The notes under the pieces were generated by a model. The model did no database searches, had not been told where the DNA came from, and saw only the letters and a list, made by a program, of their open reading frames with translations. The position numbers and the translations under genes were made by a program. Of a stretch of 49,515 nt of DNA, positions 8,858 through 18,282 are shown piece after piece. Position 1 is the first letter of the stretch. Each line of letters starts with the position of its first letter. Origin of the DNA: Sphingobacteriia bacterium (GTDB lineage: Bacteria > Bacteroidota > Bacteroidia > B-17B0 > Aurantibacillaceae); the NCBI GenBank assembly GCA_009927275.1, contig RFNG01000150.1:1-49515 (forward strand), written 5' to 3'.

Positions 8858-8865
8858 CAAAGGTA
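8858..8865 (-). promoter_or_regulatory. -7 promoter element upstream of yidC
   Basis: The minus strand reads TACCTTTG, an exact TAnnTTTG match ending 20 bases before the GTG start of yidC. A TTTA sits 20 bases further upstream, one mismatch from the TTTG -33 box. yidC may therefore be transcribed separately from the symporter gene. Confidence 0.6.
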
Positions 8866-8884
8866 CACTATTTTACATTCGTTT

Positions 8885-10135
8885 TTAAAAGCCTTTTTCG
8901 CCTTCAAGACGGGCAATTACAGCACTGGCTACGGCATTTCCAATAACATTGGTAGCACTACGCCCCATGTCTAAAAACTGATCAACGGCTAAAAGTAATA
9001 ATAGGCCTTCGGTTGGAATATTAAAATAACTTAACATGCCAGCTATAACTACTAAAGATGCACGCGGAACTCCGGCCATACCTTTACTGGTAACCATTAA
9101 TATCAACATCATTTGTAGCTGGTCGGGCATGCTCAGCACAATGCCATAACTTTGAGCTATAAAAACAGTTGCAAAGGTCATATACATAATACTGCCGTCG
9201 AGGTTAAAAGAATATCCCAGCGGTAATACAAAACTTACTATCCGGTTACTTATGCCATGTTTTTCAAGCGCTTCAATGGTTTTAGGCATAGCACTTTCAC
9301 TGCTTGAGGTACTAAAGGCCAGCAACACCGGCTCGCGAATATCACGCATTAAAGCCCAAAATTGTATTTTAAAAGCCCTGCAAACCAATGCTAAAATTAC
9401 AAATGCAAAAAACAACAAGCCTCCAAAAAAACAAGAGATGAGGTACAAATAACCATATAAAACACCTAAGCCCTTTACTGTAACCACAGCACTTAAAGCC
9501 CCAAATACACCAATGGGAGCAAGTTTCATAACCATGTGTGTTAATTTAAACATTACCGCACTCAGTGCGTCAATGCCTTTTAGTAATACCAAGCCTTTTG
9601 ATTTGCTTGTTGCAATTGCTATTCCCAAAAGCAACGAAAATACCACAATGGGTAAAATCTCATTTCCGGCAAGGGATTTAAAAATACTCTCCGGAATAAC
9701 ATGTTCTACAAAATGTAACATTGAATGCTGTTGGGGAGCAATTTGTGCAGCACCCTCAGGAAGTGGCAATTGCATTACCGTACCGGGCTTAAACACATTT
9801 ACCAGTATCAGTCCTAAAAGCAAAGCTACAAGTGTTGCCAAAACAAAATATACCAGGGTTTTTAACCCCAATCGTCCTACCGTATACACATCCTCTATTT
9901 TACCCACACCTACAACTAAAATTGAAAATACCAGGGGTGCAATAATCATCTTAATAAGATGTAAAAAAACCTGACTTAATACAGAAAAGCCCTCTGCATA
10001 TACTGTATAAGCCGCCTTTAAAGCCGCACCCGAATAATATTTTGGAAGTACCACATGCAGCATTTGCCCAGTTACAAGGGCTAAAATCATGGCTAATATA
10101 ATCCAGCGTAACAGCCCTGTAGTCAAATGCTTCAT
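8885..10135 (-). CDS. Dicarboxylate/amino acid:cation symporter (GltP/DctA family)
   Basis: Inner-membrane secondary transporter of the DAACS (SLC1-like) family, 416 aa from the ATG at 10135; a TTG three codons earlier is less likely. It likely imports glutamate, aspartate or C4-dicarboxylates with Na+ or H+. Eight hydrophobic segments and two re-entrant loops can be followed. Diagnostic motifs are the serine-rich STSSSESAMPKT of hairpin 1, GYSFNLDGSIMYMTFATVFIAQ in TM7, and DQFLDMGRSATNVIGNAVA of TM8, where D and R set substrate specificity. The gene starts nine bases after the murF stop and is probably co-transcribed. Exact substrate cannot be assigned. Confidence 0.9.
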   Translation of the reverse strand: MKHLTTGLLRWIILAMILALVTGQMLHVVLPKYYSGAALKAAYTVYAEGFSVLSQVFLHLIKMIIAPLVFSILVVGVGKIEDVYTVGRLGLKTLVYFVLATLVALLLGLILVNVFKPGTVMQLPLPEGAAQIAPQQHSMLHFVEHVIPESIFKSLAGNEILPIVVFSLLLGIAIATSKSKGLVLLKGIDALSAVMFKLTHMVMKLAPIGVFGALSAVVTVKGLGVLYGYLYLISCFFGGLLFFAFVILALVCRAFKIQFWALMRDIREPVLLAFSTSSSESAMPKTIEALEKHGISNRIVSFVLPLGYSFNLDGSIMYMTFATVFIAQSYGIVLSMPDQLQMMLILMVTSKGMAGVPRASLVVIAGMLSYFNIPTEGLLLLLAVDQFLDMGRSATNVIGNAVASAVIARLEGEKGF

Positions 10136-10144
10136 CACAAACAA

Positions 10145-11437
10145 CTAAAGTAAGGGTTTTAAGCGTTCTAATTGCATGGCTCTGGAGCCTTTTAACAGAA
10201 TTACTTTACCTCGAATTGGATGCCGATTAAGATAATCTTCAAATGCATTTAAAGTTTCAAAGGTGTTAAATGTATGGTTTGTGGTTTTATTAAAATTTGA
10301 ACCAATCAGGTAAACGGCATGGCAATGATGGCTTAAAAGTTGATTAACCAAGTTTTGATGTTCTGTATGGCTCTCCTTTCCCAGCTCGTACATATCGCCT
10401 AAAATTAAAATCAAATGTTTACCCTCATAGGTATTAAAAATATGATTTAAGGCTGCCTGCATGCTACTTGGATTTGCATTATATGCATCTAAAATCAAAG
10501 TGTTATAAGCAGTTATAAATTGCTGCGAACGGTTAAGCTCAGGCTTGTACGATGCCAAAGCAGCTGCAATGTGCTGAATAGGCACATCAAAATAAATTCC
10601 AACAGATGCCGCTGCAAGCAAATTATAGGCATTGTAAGATCCTATTAAATTTGAAATTAAAATTACTTGTTCCGGTTGTATCAGGCTAATACTGCATTCC
10701 GTCTGATGAGATACTACAGCCGACATTTGAATATGGGCCGATTTTGAAACACCATAGGTTATACGTTTTAAATCCACACTGTGCTGCATCAACTGCGCAT
10801 CATCGGCATTTACAAATACCACTGCGTTTTTGGTTTTTAAAAACCTGTACAATTCTGTTTTTCCCTTTAAAACCCCTTCAATTCCACCGAAACCCTCAAG
10901 ATGCGCCTTTCCAATATTAGTAATAATGCCATAATCAGGAGCCGCCATGCTAGAAAGCTGTGCAATTTCACCCTGATGATTCGCACCCATTTCAATTATG
11001 GCAAATTCATGTTCAGGTCTTATTTCTAAAAGCGTTAAAGGAACACCAATGTGATTATTTAAATTACCCGAAGTAGCCAATACCTTATATTTTTTTTGAA
11101 GTACTTCACGAATTAATTCCTTATTAGTAGTTTTTCCATTACTACCTGTTAAAGCAAGTACTTTAGCCGGCATTTGATTTCGGTGATAGGTTGCAAGATT
11201 TTGTAATGCATGCAACACATCATCAACCCAAATACACCCTTTGCATGATTTAAGTTCGGGAGCGTCAACAACTGCAGCCATCGCACCCAAATGCAATGCC
11301 TGTTTTGCAAACTCATTTCCGTTAAATCGATCCCCACGTAAGGCAAAAAACAAAGCACCTGATTTTATATTACGGCTATCTGTGCAAATCTGAAATCCAC
11401 TTTCAATCCATAACTTATATAATTCCGAAATATGCAT
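10145..11437 (-). CDS. murF: UDP-MurNAc-tripeptide:D-alanyl-D-alanine ligase MurF
   Basis: 430-aa cytoplasmic ligase that adds D-Ala-D-Ala to the UDP-MurNAc-tripeptide in peptidoglycan synthesis. The N-terminal substrate domain contains TDSRNIKSGALFFALRGDRFNG. The ATP-binding loop is TGSNGKTT at about 97-104. NHIGVPLTLL, IIEMGANHQGEI and the central LDAYNANPSSM are all hallmarks of MurF. The C-terminal domain includes ILGDMYELG and LLKGSRAMQLE. The length fits the family. murF next to gldJ is a familiar Flavobacteriia arrangement. A strong hairpin terminator ends only nine bases upstream of its ATG, so expression must rely on read-through or a promoter inside gldJ. Confidence 0.97.
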   Translation of the reverse strand: MHISELYKLWIESGFQICTDSRNIKSGALFFALRGDRFNGNEFAKQALHLGAMAAVVDAPELKSCKGCIWVDDVLHALQNLATYHRNQMPAKVLALTGSNGKTTNKELIREVLQKKYKVLATSGNLNNHIGVPLTLLEIRPEHEFAIIEMGANHQGEIAQLSSMAAPDYGIITNIGKAHLEGFGGIEGVLKGKTELYRFLKTKNAVVFVNADDAQLMQHSVDLKRITYGVSKSAHIQMSAVVSHQTECSISLIQPEQVILISNLIGSYNAYNLLAAASVGIYFDVPIQHIAAALASYKPELNRSQQFITAYNTLILDAYNANPSSMQAALNHIFNTYEGKHLILILGDMYELGKESHTEHQNLVNQLLSHHCHAVYLIGSNFNKTTNHTFNTFETLNAFEDYLNRHPIRGKVILLKGSRAMQLERLKPLL

Positions 11438-11446
11438 GGTATTTTC

Positions 11447-11477
11447 AAAAAAAAACCTTCGGTTTTACCGAAGGTTT
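11447..11477 (-). terminator. Intrinsic terminator after gldJ
   Basis: An 11-bp perfect stem (AAACCTTCGGT at 11453-11463 with ACCGAAGGTTT at 11467-11477) closes a three-base loop. On the minus strand it is followed directly by a run of nine T. It lies 19 bases after the gldJ stop and just before murF. Confidence 0.9.
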
Positions 11478-11496
11478 AAATGTTATAGATTTGAGC

Positions 11497-13191
11497 TTAT
11501 TTACCGCCCATGCCTTTAGGACTACCAACCCGCGTCATGGCACAACGGAAGCCTAACCATGCGTTAGACTGGCGCTGATCTAAATAGCGACGAACGCCCG
11601 GATTCAAAAAATATGCACGATCTCTCCAACTTCCCCCTTTTATAACCCTTGATTTATCATTAATTAAAGAGGTTTTTCCGTATTCATACATTAGGGTATT
11701 GGCTTTGTTTTGATAATCGCCAATTACATCTTCATTATTATAATATATACTTGACATCAAATCACCATCCATGTAATTTATATAATTAGACATTTTATAA
11801 TTTCGACGCTCATCTAAATTATCAGCAGCAACAGCACTAGACACTTCACGCCACTTAATGCGACCGGGAATATCGGTCATACCATCAGGAATTGTAAAAA
11901 ACTTAGCCTGTAAGGTAATCGTGTCGTTAGCACCACCTTTAGCGCTGTTATGATTAATTGAAATCTGACTGTATTTCTGAACAATAGGTGTACCGTCGTT
12001 TGCTAGAATAGTACCTCCCAACCATGGTTTTGTTGAATCCGCGGATGTTGTATCGGTATTTTTTACAAAAAGCTCAGGCACGTTACCTGCATACGAAGTT
12101 TCATCACGAACCTGCGTACGAAACACATTACCACGGAACGGTCTAAATTCATCCGCATCCTGAAGTGTATTGGGGCGGTATACATCCATAGTCCATTCGG
12201 AAACGTTACCTGCCATGTTGTATAATCCAAAATCATTGGGCCAGTATGAGTAAACAGGTGCTGTAATATCTGCATTATCATTTAGCGCACCTGAAACGCC
12301 CATAAAATCACCGTTTCCTCTCACAAAATTGGCATTCATTTGCCCTAAATAATCATCTGAGGCATTTCGTGTACCATGACCATTCCATGGATATAAACGG
12401 CGCTCCGTAACACGTTCATCAATGGTATTTCCAATTAAACCGTATGCTGCAAATTCCCACTCAGCCTCAGTTGGAAGGCGGTACTTAGGAAGAAAAATAC
12501 CATCTTCCATTCGGATTTCCCTTTGACCATCAGCGTTTGGATCTGATGACGGCATTTTACTTTTTAACTGACCCTGCCAAGCACCAGATAAATATGTATC
12601 TGTACAGAAATAATCAGTTGAAGAAGGTTGCGGATTATGATCTAATAGCCCTTCACGAATTAATATCATTTCATTAACACGGTCGGTTCTCCAAGAACAA
12701 AAATCATTGGCTTGTAACCAATTTATACCTACAACAGGATAATCTCTATAGGATGGGTGACGTAAATAATAATCAACCATAGGCTCATTATAGGCTAATT
12801 TTTCTCGCCAAACCAAGGTGTCAGGTAGTGCTAAATAATAAATTTCAGGAAAATCTGTAGCGAAAATACGATTGGTCCAGTACAGGTACTCTAGATATGA
12901 GAAATTGCTTACTTCCGTTTCATCCATGTAAAATGAAGATACTGTAACACGGCGGGGTACGTTATTCCATTCATAGGTAACATCTTGTTCGGTACGCCCC
13001 ATCGTAAACGAGCCACCTTCTATTAAAACCAAACCCGGACCGGTTTCCTGCTCTTCGTAGGGCATTTTTTCAAATCCCCCGTTGGTAGGATCATTATAGG
13101 CCCAACCCGTTATGGGTGAACGTTCTTGCTGGCAAGAAAACAAACATGCAACAAATAATAATGCTGCAAATCGAGATTGTATTGTTATCAT
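11497..13191 (-). CDS. gldJ: Gliding motility / T9SS lipoprotein GldJ
   Basis: 564-aa lipoprotein. The leader ends LFSC with the lipidated Cys at residue 20. The mature protein has a formylglycine-generating-enzyme/SUMF1-like fold: GLVLIEGGSFTMGRTEQD near residue 52, YMDETEVSNFSYLEYL, YPVVGINWLQANDFCSWRT, RLPTEAEWEFAAYG, GNVSEWTMDVYRP and a final KGGSWRDRAYFLNPG...WLGFRCAM. The relatives GldK and GldJ use this fold without known catalysis. GldJ protects GldK and is needed for T9SS function and gliding in Flavobacterium johnsoniae. The length matches that GldJ. Its location beside murF, porU and porV supports GldJ over GldK. The short basic tail after the fold (RVGSPKGMGGK) is the part linked to gliding in F. 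johnsoniae. Confidence 0.93.
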   Translation of the reverse strand: MITIQSRFAALLFVACLFSCQQERSPITGWAYNDPTNGGFEKMPYEEQETGPGLVLIEGGSFTMGRTEQDVTYEWNNVPRRVTVSSFYMDETEVSNFSYLEYLYWTNRIFATDFPEIYYLALPDTLVWREKLAYNEPMVDYYLRHPSYRDYPVVGINWLQANDFCSWRTDRVNEMILIREGLLDHNPQPSSTDYFCTDTYLSGAWQGQLKSKMPSSDPNADGQREIRMEDGIFLPKYRLPTEAEWEFAAYGLIGNTIDERVTERRLYPWNGHGTRNASDDYLGQMNANFVRGNGDFMGVSGALNDNADITAPVYSYWPNDFGLYNMAGNVSEWTMDVYRPNTLQDADEFRPFRGNVFRTQVRDETSYAGNVPELFVKNTDTTSADSTKPWLGGTILANDGTPIVQKYSQISINHNSAKGGANDTITLQAKFFTIPDGMTDIPGRIKWREVSSAVAADNLDERRNYKMSNYINYMDGDLMSSIYYNNEDVIGDYQNKANTLMYEYGKTSLINDKSRVIKGGSWRDRAYFLNPGVRRYLDQRQSNAWLGFRCAMTRVGSPKGMGGK

Positions 13192-13241
13192 ATGTTTAAA
13201 CTCTACAAAGTGTATTTAACGTCAAAATAATCAATAGGTTA

Positions 13242-13249
13242 CAAATATA
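13242..13249 (-). promoter_or_regulatory. -7 promoter element upstream of gldJ
   Basis: The minus strand reads TATATTTG, an exact TAnnTTTG match, immediately after the porP/sprF stop codon and 50 bases upstream of the gldJ ATG. No clear -33 box is seen, so gldJ could have its own promoter or be read from the porP promoter. Confidence 0.5.
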
Positions 13250-14197
13250 CTAAAAAGATGGGCACTCTACTACCTTAAATTTTGGTGCTTTTTTACGACA
13301 AAACGACTGAAATTGCATTGAAATTTCATGTCCGCCGCCCGTAATACCAGATAACTCAGATATTGTGACATCGTAACTGTATCCAAATTTAAAAAAACTG
13401 TTTTGAATACCTATTAAAGGCATAACGGCATCAGAACTGCGATACCATAAGCCTGCAACAAAGGGGCCGTTTACATAATACAAGCCAACATTCACTTGAA
13501 TAATACCTTGCTGACTCATTATCAATACATTAGGAGAAAAATACGATTTGTTTTCACGGTCCAAGGCATGCACATAGCCACCATGCAGGGTAAACTTGGC
13601 AGGCAATTTAGCTGTGCCTAAAAGGCCTTCATCGGGTTGATTTATATGATGCGCTGATAAACCAAAGAAATAATTTTTACCATAGCCTAACATGCCAGCG
13701 GAAAAATCTGCAGCAACTTTTTGGGCTGCCGGTATAGCCTCACGTGTATTCCAAACAAATCCACGCCGGGGATCAATCATGTCTCCAAAATGTAAATTAT
13801 TTACATCTAAATTCTTTTGCATGTAGGTGCCTTGTAAACCAAATTTTAAAGCAAGCTTATTGCTAATAACAGCCTGATAGGAGTAAATCAATGAAACATT
13901 GGTTGTTTTAAGTTTACCTAATGCCTGGTCATCATTTGTGATAATCATGCCCACGCCACCAGCTAATTTATCAGAGTGAAAATCACCTGAAGCCGAATAC
14001 GTAACATAACGACCGTTAATATTTGGCCATTGATTACGGTAATTTATAACGCCTCGCGGACAACGTCCTGTGCCTGCAAATGCAGGATTAAGATACAGTG
14101 GATTCGCGTAAAATTGCGTGAATTGCGGATCTTGAGAATATACTTCGGATGCGCAGCACATCAAGACACAGATTACGAGTATAAATTTATGTTTCAT
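13250..14197 (-). CDS. PorP/SprF family type IX secretion outer-membrane protein
   Basis: 315-aa outer-membrane beta-barrel protein. Residues 1-21 are a signal peptide ending VYSQ. The mature start DPQFTQFYANPLYLNPAFAGTG, then GVINYRNQWPNI, is the family signature. It continues through alternating beta strands (GGVGMIITNDDQ, LGLQGTYMQKNL, FFGLSAHHIN, FKFGYSYDVTISEL) with a glycine-rich GGGHEISMQF near the end. Core PorP proteins are normally encoded with porKLMN, while SprF-type paralogues serve specific large adhesins. No porKLMN genes are present here, so this copy is best called PorP/SprF-like. It lies upstream of gldJ on the same strand and has a strong promoter of its own. Confidence 0.9.
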   Translation of the reverse strand: MKHKFILVICVLMCCASEVYSQDPQFTQFYANPLYLNPAFAGTGRCPRGVINYRNQWPNINGRYVTYSASGDFHSDKLAGGVGMIITNDDQALGKLKTTNVSLIYSYQAVISNKLALKFGLQGTYMQKNLDVNNLHFGDMIDPRRGFVWNTREAIPAAQKVAADFSAGMLGYGKNYFFGLSAHHINQPDEGLLGTAKLPAKFTLHGGYVHALDRENKSYFSPNVLIMSQQGIIQVNVGLYYVNGPFVAGLWYRSSDAVMPLIGIQNSFFKFGYSYDVTISELSGITGGGHEISMQFQSFCRKKAPKFKVVECPSF

Positions 14198-14220
14198 GAA
14201 CAGGGCAATAACCTGAATTA

Positions 14221-14252
14221 CAAATATAGTAAATTGAAATTAAAAATACAAA
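14221..14252 (-). promoter_or_regulatory. Bacteroidota-type promoter of the porP/sprF gene
   Basis: On the minus strand TTTG (14252-14249), exactly 20 bases of spacer, then TATATTTG (14228-14221). This is a full match to the TTTG-N19-21-TAnnTTTG promoter of the Bacteroidota primary sigma factor. It leaves a leader of about 20 bases before the ATG at 14197. It is the best promoter I see in the window. Confidence 0.8.
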
Positions 14253-14328
14253 AAATGTAAAAATTAGATTTCCGATTGCCATGCTTAAATAAAATAAAAT
14301 CTTTAAATGCCAGATTTGTTACACCAAA

Positions 14329-17300
14329 ATGCAATTTCATACGTTAATTTGCACTATGCAGCATCGTGTAGTATGTAGTTTAGCAGTGTTGTTTTTTGTA
14401 CACCTATCTGTATTTTCACAAAATAATCAAAGCATTAATTTAAGCGCTCCTGTATTAAACTCCAATGCCGAATCTAAATGGATTCCGCTATTGATACATG
14501 AATGTGAATACGATGCACAATTTGATTTTATACCCTACTATACGGTTTCGGGGCCAGAGGATTCAAAAATAGAATACAATGCTGTATTGGAAAATGAAGT
14601 ATACGCGCCTCTAAGTGCCGAAATTTCGGCTGTATTAAACTTAAAATACAGCTCGTGGATTGAAGCTTCTGCACGTTTACGCACACACTCTGGTAAAAGC
14701 CAAAACCGCATTATTTCCCAAGTACATATTATACCGTTTCGAAAAACCAATTCCGGGCAATTTGAATACTTAAAATCTTTCAACTGTAAATGGAAACCCA
14801 CATTAAACGCAAAATCATCCCAAGCCGCATCAACATTTACCACGCGCTCCGTGCTTTCAGAGGGTTCTTGGATAAAAATCGGTATTGCGAATAGTGGTGT
14901 TTACAAAATAGACTATGCCATGATACAGCGTTATGGTATTAATCCGAAAACCGTAAATCCCAAAAACGTCAGGGTTTTTGGCAATGGTGGTGAAATGCTT
15001 GCAGAACAAAACAATGCTTTCAGATATGATGATGTAAACGAAACCCCTGCCGTGTTTTATGGAAATTCAAATTCGGAATGGGAACCGGATGAGTTTTTAT
15101 ACTTTTATGGTATTGGGTCTATCCGCTGGAATGTTAAATCTTTGGCCCATTTAAAATTTGAAGCCCAAAAAAACCTATACAGCGACAGCAGTTTTTACTT
15201 TGTTCAAATTGGTACTAACAATAGGAAATTACCCGATTCGCTTGAAGCGTTAAGCCCGTTTACACCTAGTTATACTACTGACACCTACGATTATTATGCC
15301 CACATGGAGGACAATATTGTTAACTTGGGTAAAACCGGTAGAGCCTTTTATGGTAATTATTTTGATGTTGAAAACACCTATACAATACCTTTTTTAGATG
15401 GCCCCTACTCTAATGGTGATTCAATCACAATAGCTTGTGCACTGGCTGGACTATCACGTGAAACTGCTGCATTTAATGTAACAAGCCAATCCGTAAATGG
15501 AACCTTAAGAACCCGTGGTTTGCGTGTGGGTGAAATGTATGAAGATTATGCGAGTGACACTCTTAAAATATTTAAAGGTAAAATTACCAATACAGGCAAT
15601 TTAGCAGTTACGGTTTCTAAAATTACTACCAAAGCTGTTGGCTGGCTAGATTATATAACAGTCCATGCACGGCGGCAATTGGTGTTTTCGGGTACGCCTA
15701 TGGCATTTAGGGATATTCGCGGCGCTGGTGAGGTTACACAATTTAATATTCGTATTCCCATAGGTTCAAAGCCTTGTATTTGGAATGTAACCCAAAGGCA
15801 CGCCGTTAAAATTCAAAACTATACATTTACCTCTTCTAGCAGTATTCGATTTGAAGCAAAACAAGACAGTTTAAATGAGTATATTATTTTTATTCCTACA
15901 AATCTTAACAGCCCGGCATTTGTAAATCGTATAACACCCCAAAATCTGCATGCTGTAACCGGCGCCGAATATATTATAATTTATCATCCCCTATTTAAAT
16001 CGGAGGCTGAAACCCTGGGAGCCTTGCATTTTAATAAAGACGGATTAACTTATGTAACCGCAAGCACCGAAGCTATTTATAATGAATTTAGCAGTGGCAA
16101 CACCGATGCTTCGGCGATACGGGATTTTATTCGTATGGTATATACGCGAAGTGCCAACACAAATAAACCCACAAAATATGTGCTCCTTATGGGAGACGGA
16201 TCCTACAATAATAAATCTAAAAACATCATTAACAACAGCGCCTTAATTCCTACGTATCAATCTTTAAATTCCTTATCACAAACTCAAAGTATTGCCACTG
16301 ATGATTTTTTTGGACTTATGGATGCCACTGAAGGTTATAATGCAGAAAATAACGGTTTAGGTAAAATTGATATTGGTGTGGGCCGATTAACCTGCAAAAC
16401 CAAAACCGAAATACAACAAGTACTTCAAAAAATTATACGCCATTATGATGCACCCGAACCTGTAAACGTAAATATACCCAACGCTTGTTATGGTGCTTCG
16501 GAAAATAAACGGGGCGATTGGCGCACCTGGCTTTTGTTTTTGGGTGATGATGAAGATAATGCCTTGCATATGAATCAAGCCAATCAATTAGCCGAAAGCA
16601 TCCGTTTAAACCATCCCGAATTTAATTTTGACAAGATTTTTTTAGATGCATACCAGCGCATTAGTACTCCGGGGGGAGGCCGTTACCCCGATGCAAGTGC
16701 AGATTTTGTTAATCGAATTAAAAAAGGAACCTTGGTTTTTAACTATACCGGACATGGCGGAGAAGTTGGATTAACTGCAGAACGTCTTATTGATTTAAAC
16801 ACTATTAATCAAATGGATAATAAAAACCGCATGCCACTTTTTATTACTGCCACATGTGAATTTAGCAGATACGATGATCCGGCACGAACCTCTGCCGGTG
16901 AATTATGTCTTTTGCATACCAATGGTGCTGCAATTGCTTTATTAAGTACCTGCAGGGTTGCATTTTCAAGTACAAACTATATTTTAAATGCTACTTTATT
17001 AAATGCCCTATTTACCCGAAATGCAACAGGGCAATGGCCGCGATTGGGTGATGTAATTAGAGAAACCAAAGCGCGTTTGGGACAAAATTTTACTTATGCC
17101 AATTTTCATTTACTTGGAGATCCCGCTTTGACGCTGCATTATCCCCAATATCAAATTTTAACAAGTGCTGTTAATGGAAAAACCTTAAGTGTATCATCGC
17201 GCGATACGCTTGGCGCATTGCAAAAAGTTAGTATAAGCGGAAAAATTGTAAACACCGAAGGAACCATATTAAACCAGTATAATGGCCTGGTGTATACAAC

Positions 17301-18261
17301 TGTATTTGATCGGGAAAAAAAAATTAACTGCTTGGTAAATACGCCTGAATCGGCATTGTATGTTGATACATTGGGTAGTTTTATGCCCTTTTCGTTTGTT
17401 TCACAAAAAAATGTATTGTATCGCGGTAAAGCACAGGTAAAAAATGGACTATTTAGTTTTAATTTTATAGTGCCAAAAGATATCGCCATAGATGCCGGAC
17501 CCGGAAAAATCAGCTATTATGCTACAGATGGCATAAGTGATGCATCGGGTTCAGAGCAGCGTTTAATGGTGGGCGGAAAGCCGGTAGCTAATCTAAATGA
17601 CAATACGGGACCCCGATTGCAATTGTTTATGAATGATATCAATTTTGTAAACGGCGGCATAACACATTCAAACCCCATTTTGGGTGTACTGTTAGAAGAC
17701 TCCAGTGGTATTAATATATCCGGAAATGGCATTGGACATGATATTGTTGCCATTTTAGATTATGAAAAAAATAAACCTTTGGTTTTAAACGATTATTATG
17801 AAGCGGATGTTGACCGTTATCAAAGTGGACAAATTCGATATCCCCTAACTAATCTTAAAGAGGGTTCACATCACATTAGTATAAAGGCATGGGATATTCA
17901 AAACAATTCATCGGAAGCCGAACTTGATTTTATTGTTGCGCAAAATAGTGTGCTGGCCTTAAAACATGTTTTAAATTATCCTAATCCATTTACCACGCAT
18001 ACCCGATTTATGTTTGAACATAATCAAGCCTGTCAGCCTTTGTATGTACAGATTGACATTTTTACCGTTTCGGGAAAACGGGTTAAAACCTTACGCGATC
18101 AGGTACTTTGCAATGGATTTAGGTATGAGGGTATTGAATGGGATGGCCGTGATGATTTTGGTGACCGCATGGGTAAGGGTGTATACTTGTATAAATTGCG
18201 CATACAAAATGCAGCATTAGAAAAAGCAGAGCAAATTGAAAAATTAGTAATACTAAATTAG
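14329..18261 (+). CDS. porU: Type IX secretion sortase PorU (C25 gingipain-like peptidase)
   Basis: 1310-aa cell-surface cysteine protease that removes the C-terminal sorting domain of T9SS cargo and attaches it to lipopolysaccharide. The Met at residue 10 (14356) directly precedes the signal peptide (MQHRVVCSLAVLFFVHLSVFSQ) and may be the real start. Residues about 560-960 form the C25 peptidase domain: YVLLMGDGSYNNK, a TDDFFGLMD segment, YTGHGGE with catalytic H809, and ITATCEFSRYDDP with catalytic C843. Later beta domains end in a sorting-type domain (LNYPNPFTTHTRFMF ... GKGVYLYKLRI). It is followed after 21 bases by porV, its partner in the attachment complex. Confidence 0.95.
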   Translation: MQFHTLICTMQHRVVCSLAVLFFVHLSVFSQNNQSINLSAPVLNSNAESKWIPLLIHECEYDAQFDFIPYYTVSGPEDSKIEYNAVLENEVYAPLSAEISAVLNLKYSSWIEASARLRTHSGKSQNRIISQVHIIPFRKTNSGQFEYLKSFNCKWKPTLNAKSSQAASTFTTRSVLSEGSWIKIGIANSGVYKIDYAMIQRYGINPKTVNPKNVRVFGNGGEMLAEQNNAFRYDDVNETPAVFYGNSNSEWEPDEFLYFYGIGSIRWNVKSLAHLKFEAQKNLYSDSSFYFVQIGTNNRKLPDSLEALSPFTPSYTTDTYDYYAHMEDNIVNLGKTGRAFYGNYFDVENTYTIPFLDGPYSNGDSITIACALAGLSRETAAFNVTSQSVNGTLRTRGLRVGEMYEDYASDTLKIFKGKITNTGNLAVTVSKITTKAVGWLDYITVHARRQLVFSGTPMAFRDIRGAGEVTQFNIRIPIGSKPCIWNVTQRHAVKIQNYTFTSSSSIRFEAKQDSLNEYIIFIPTNLNSPAFVNRITPQNLHAVTGAEYIIIYHPLFKSEAETLGALHFNKDGLTYVTASTEAIYNEFSSGNTDASAIRDFIRMVYTRSANTNKPTKYVLLMGDGSYNNKSKNIINNSALIPTYQSLNSLSQTQSIATDDFFGLMDATEGYNAENNGLGKIDIGVGRLTCKTKTEIQQVLQKIIRHYDAPEPVNVNIPNACYGASENKRGDWRTWLLFLGDDEDNALHMNQANQLAESIRLNHPEFNFDKIFLDAYQRISTPGGGRYPDASADFVNRIKKGTLVFNYTGHGGEVGLTAERLIDLNTINQMDNKNRMPLFITATCEFSRYDDPARTSAGELCLLHTNGAAIALLSTCRVAFSSTNYILNATLLNALFTRNATGQWPRLGDVIRETKARLGQNFTYANFHLLGDPALTLHYPQYQILTSAVNGKTLSVSSRDTLGALQKVSISGKIVNTEGTILNQYNGLVYTTVFDREKKINCLVNTPESALYVDTLGSFMPFSFVSQKNVLYRGKAQVKNGLFSFNFIVPKDIAIDAGPGKISYYATDGISDASGSEQRLMVGGKPVANLNDNTGPRLQLFMNDINFVNGGITHSNPILGVLLEDSSGINISGNGIGHDIVAILDYEKNKPLVLNDYYEADVDRYQSGQIRYPLTNLKEGSHHISIKAWDIQNNSSEAELDFIVAQNSVLALKHVLNYPNPFTTHTRFMFEHNQACQPLYVQIDIFTVSGKRVKTLRDQVLCNGFRYEGIEWDGRDDFGDRMGKGVYLYKLRIQNAALEKAEQIEKLVILN

Positions 18262-18282
18262 TACCTTTAACGTTTACTACTT

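Noticed and set aside
9513-9974. 153-codon open frame opposite the symporter gene
   Set aside because: Antisense to a conserved transporter, with low-complexity Thr/Lys/Ile composition; no sign of a real protein.
18262-18269. TACCTTTA upstream of porV as a promoter
   Set aside because: The last base deviates from TAnnTTTG and the nearest TTG is 23 bases away, outside the usual 19-21 spacing; porV is probably read from the porU transcript.
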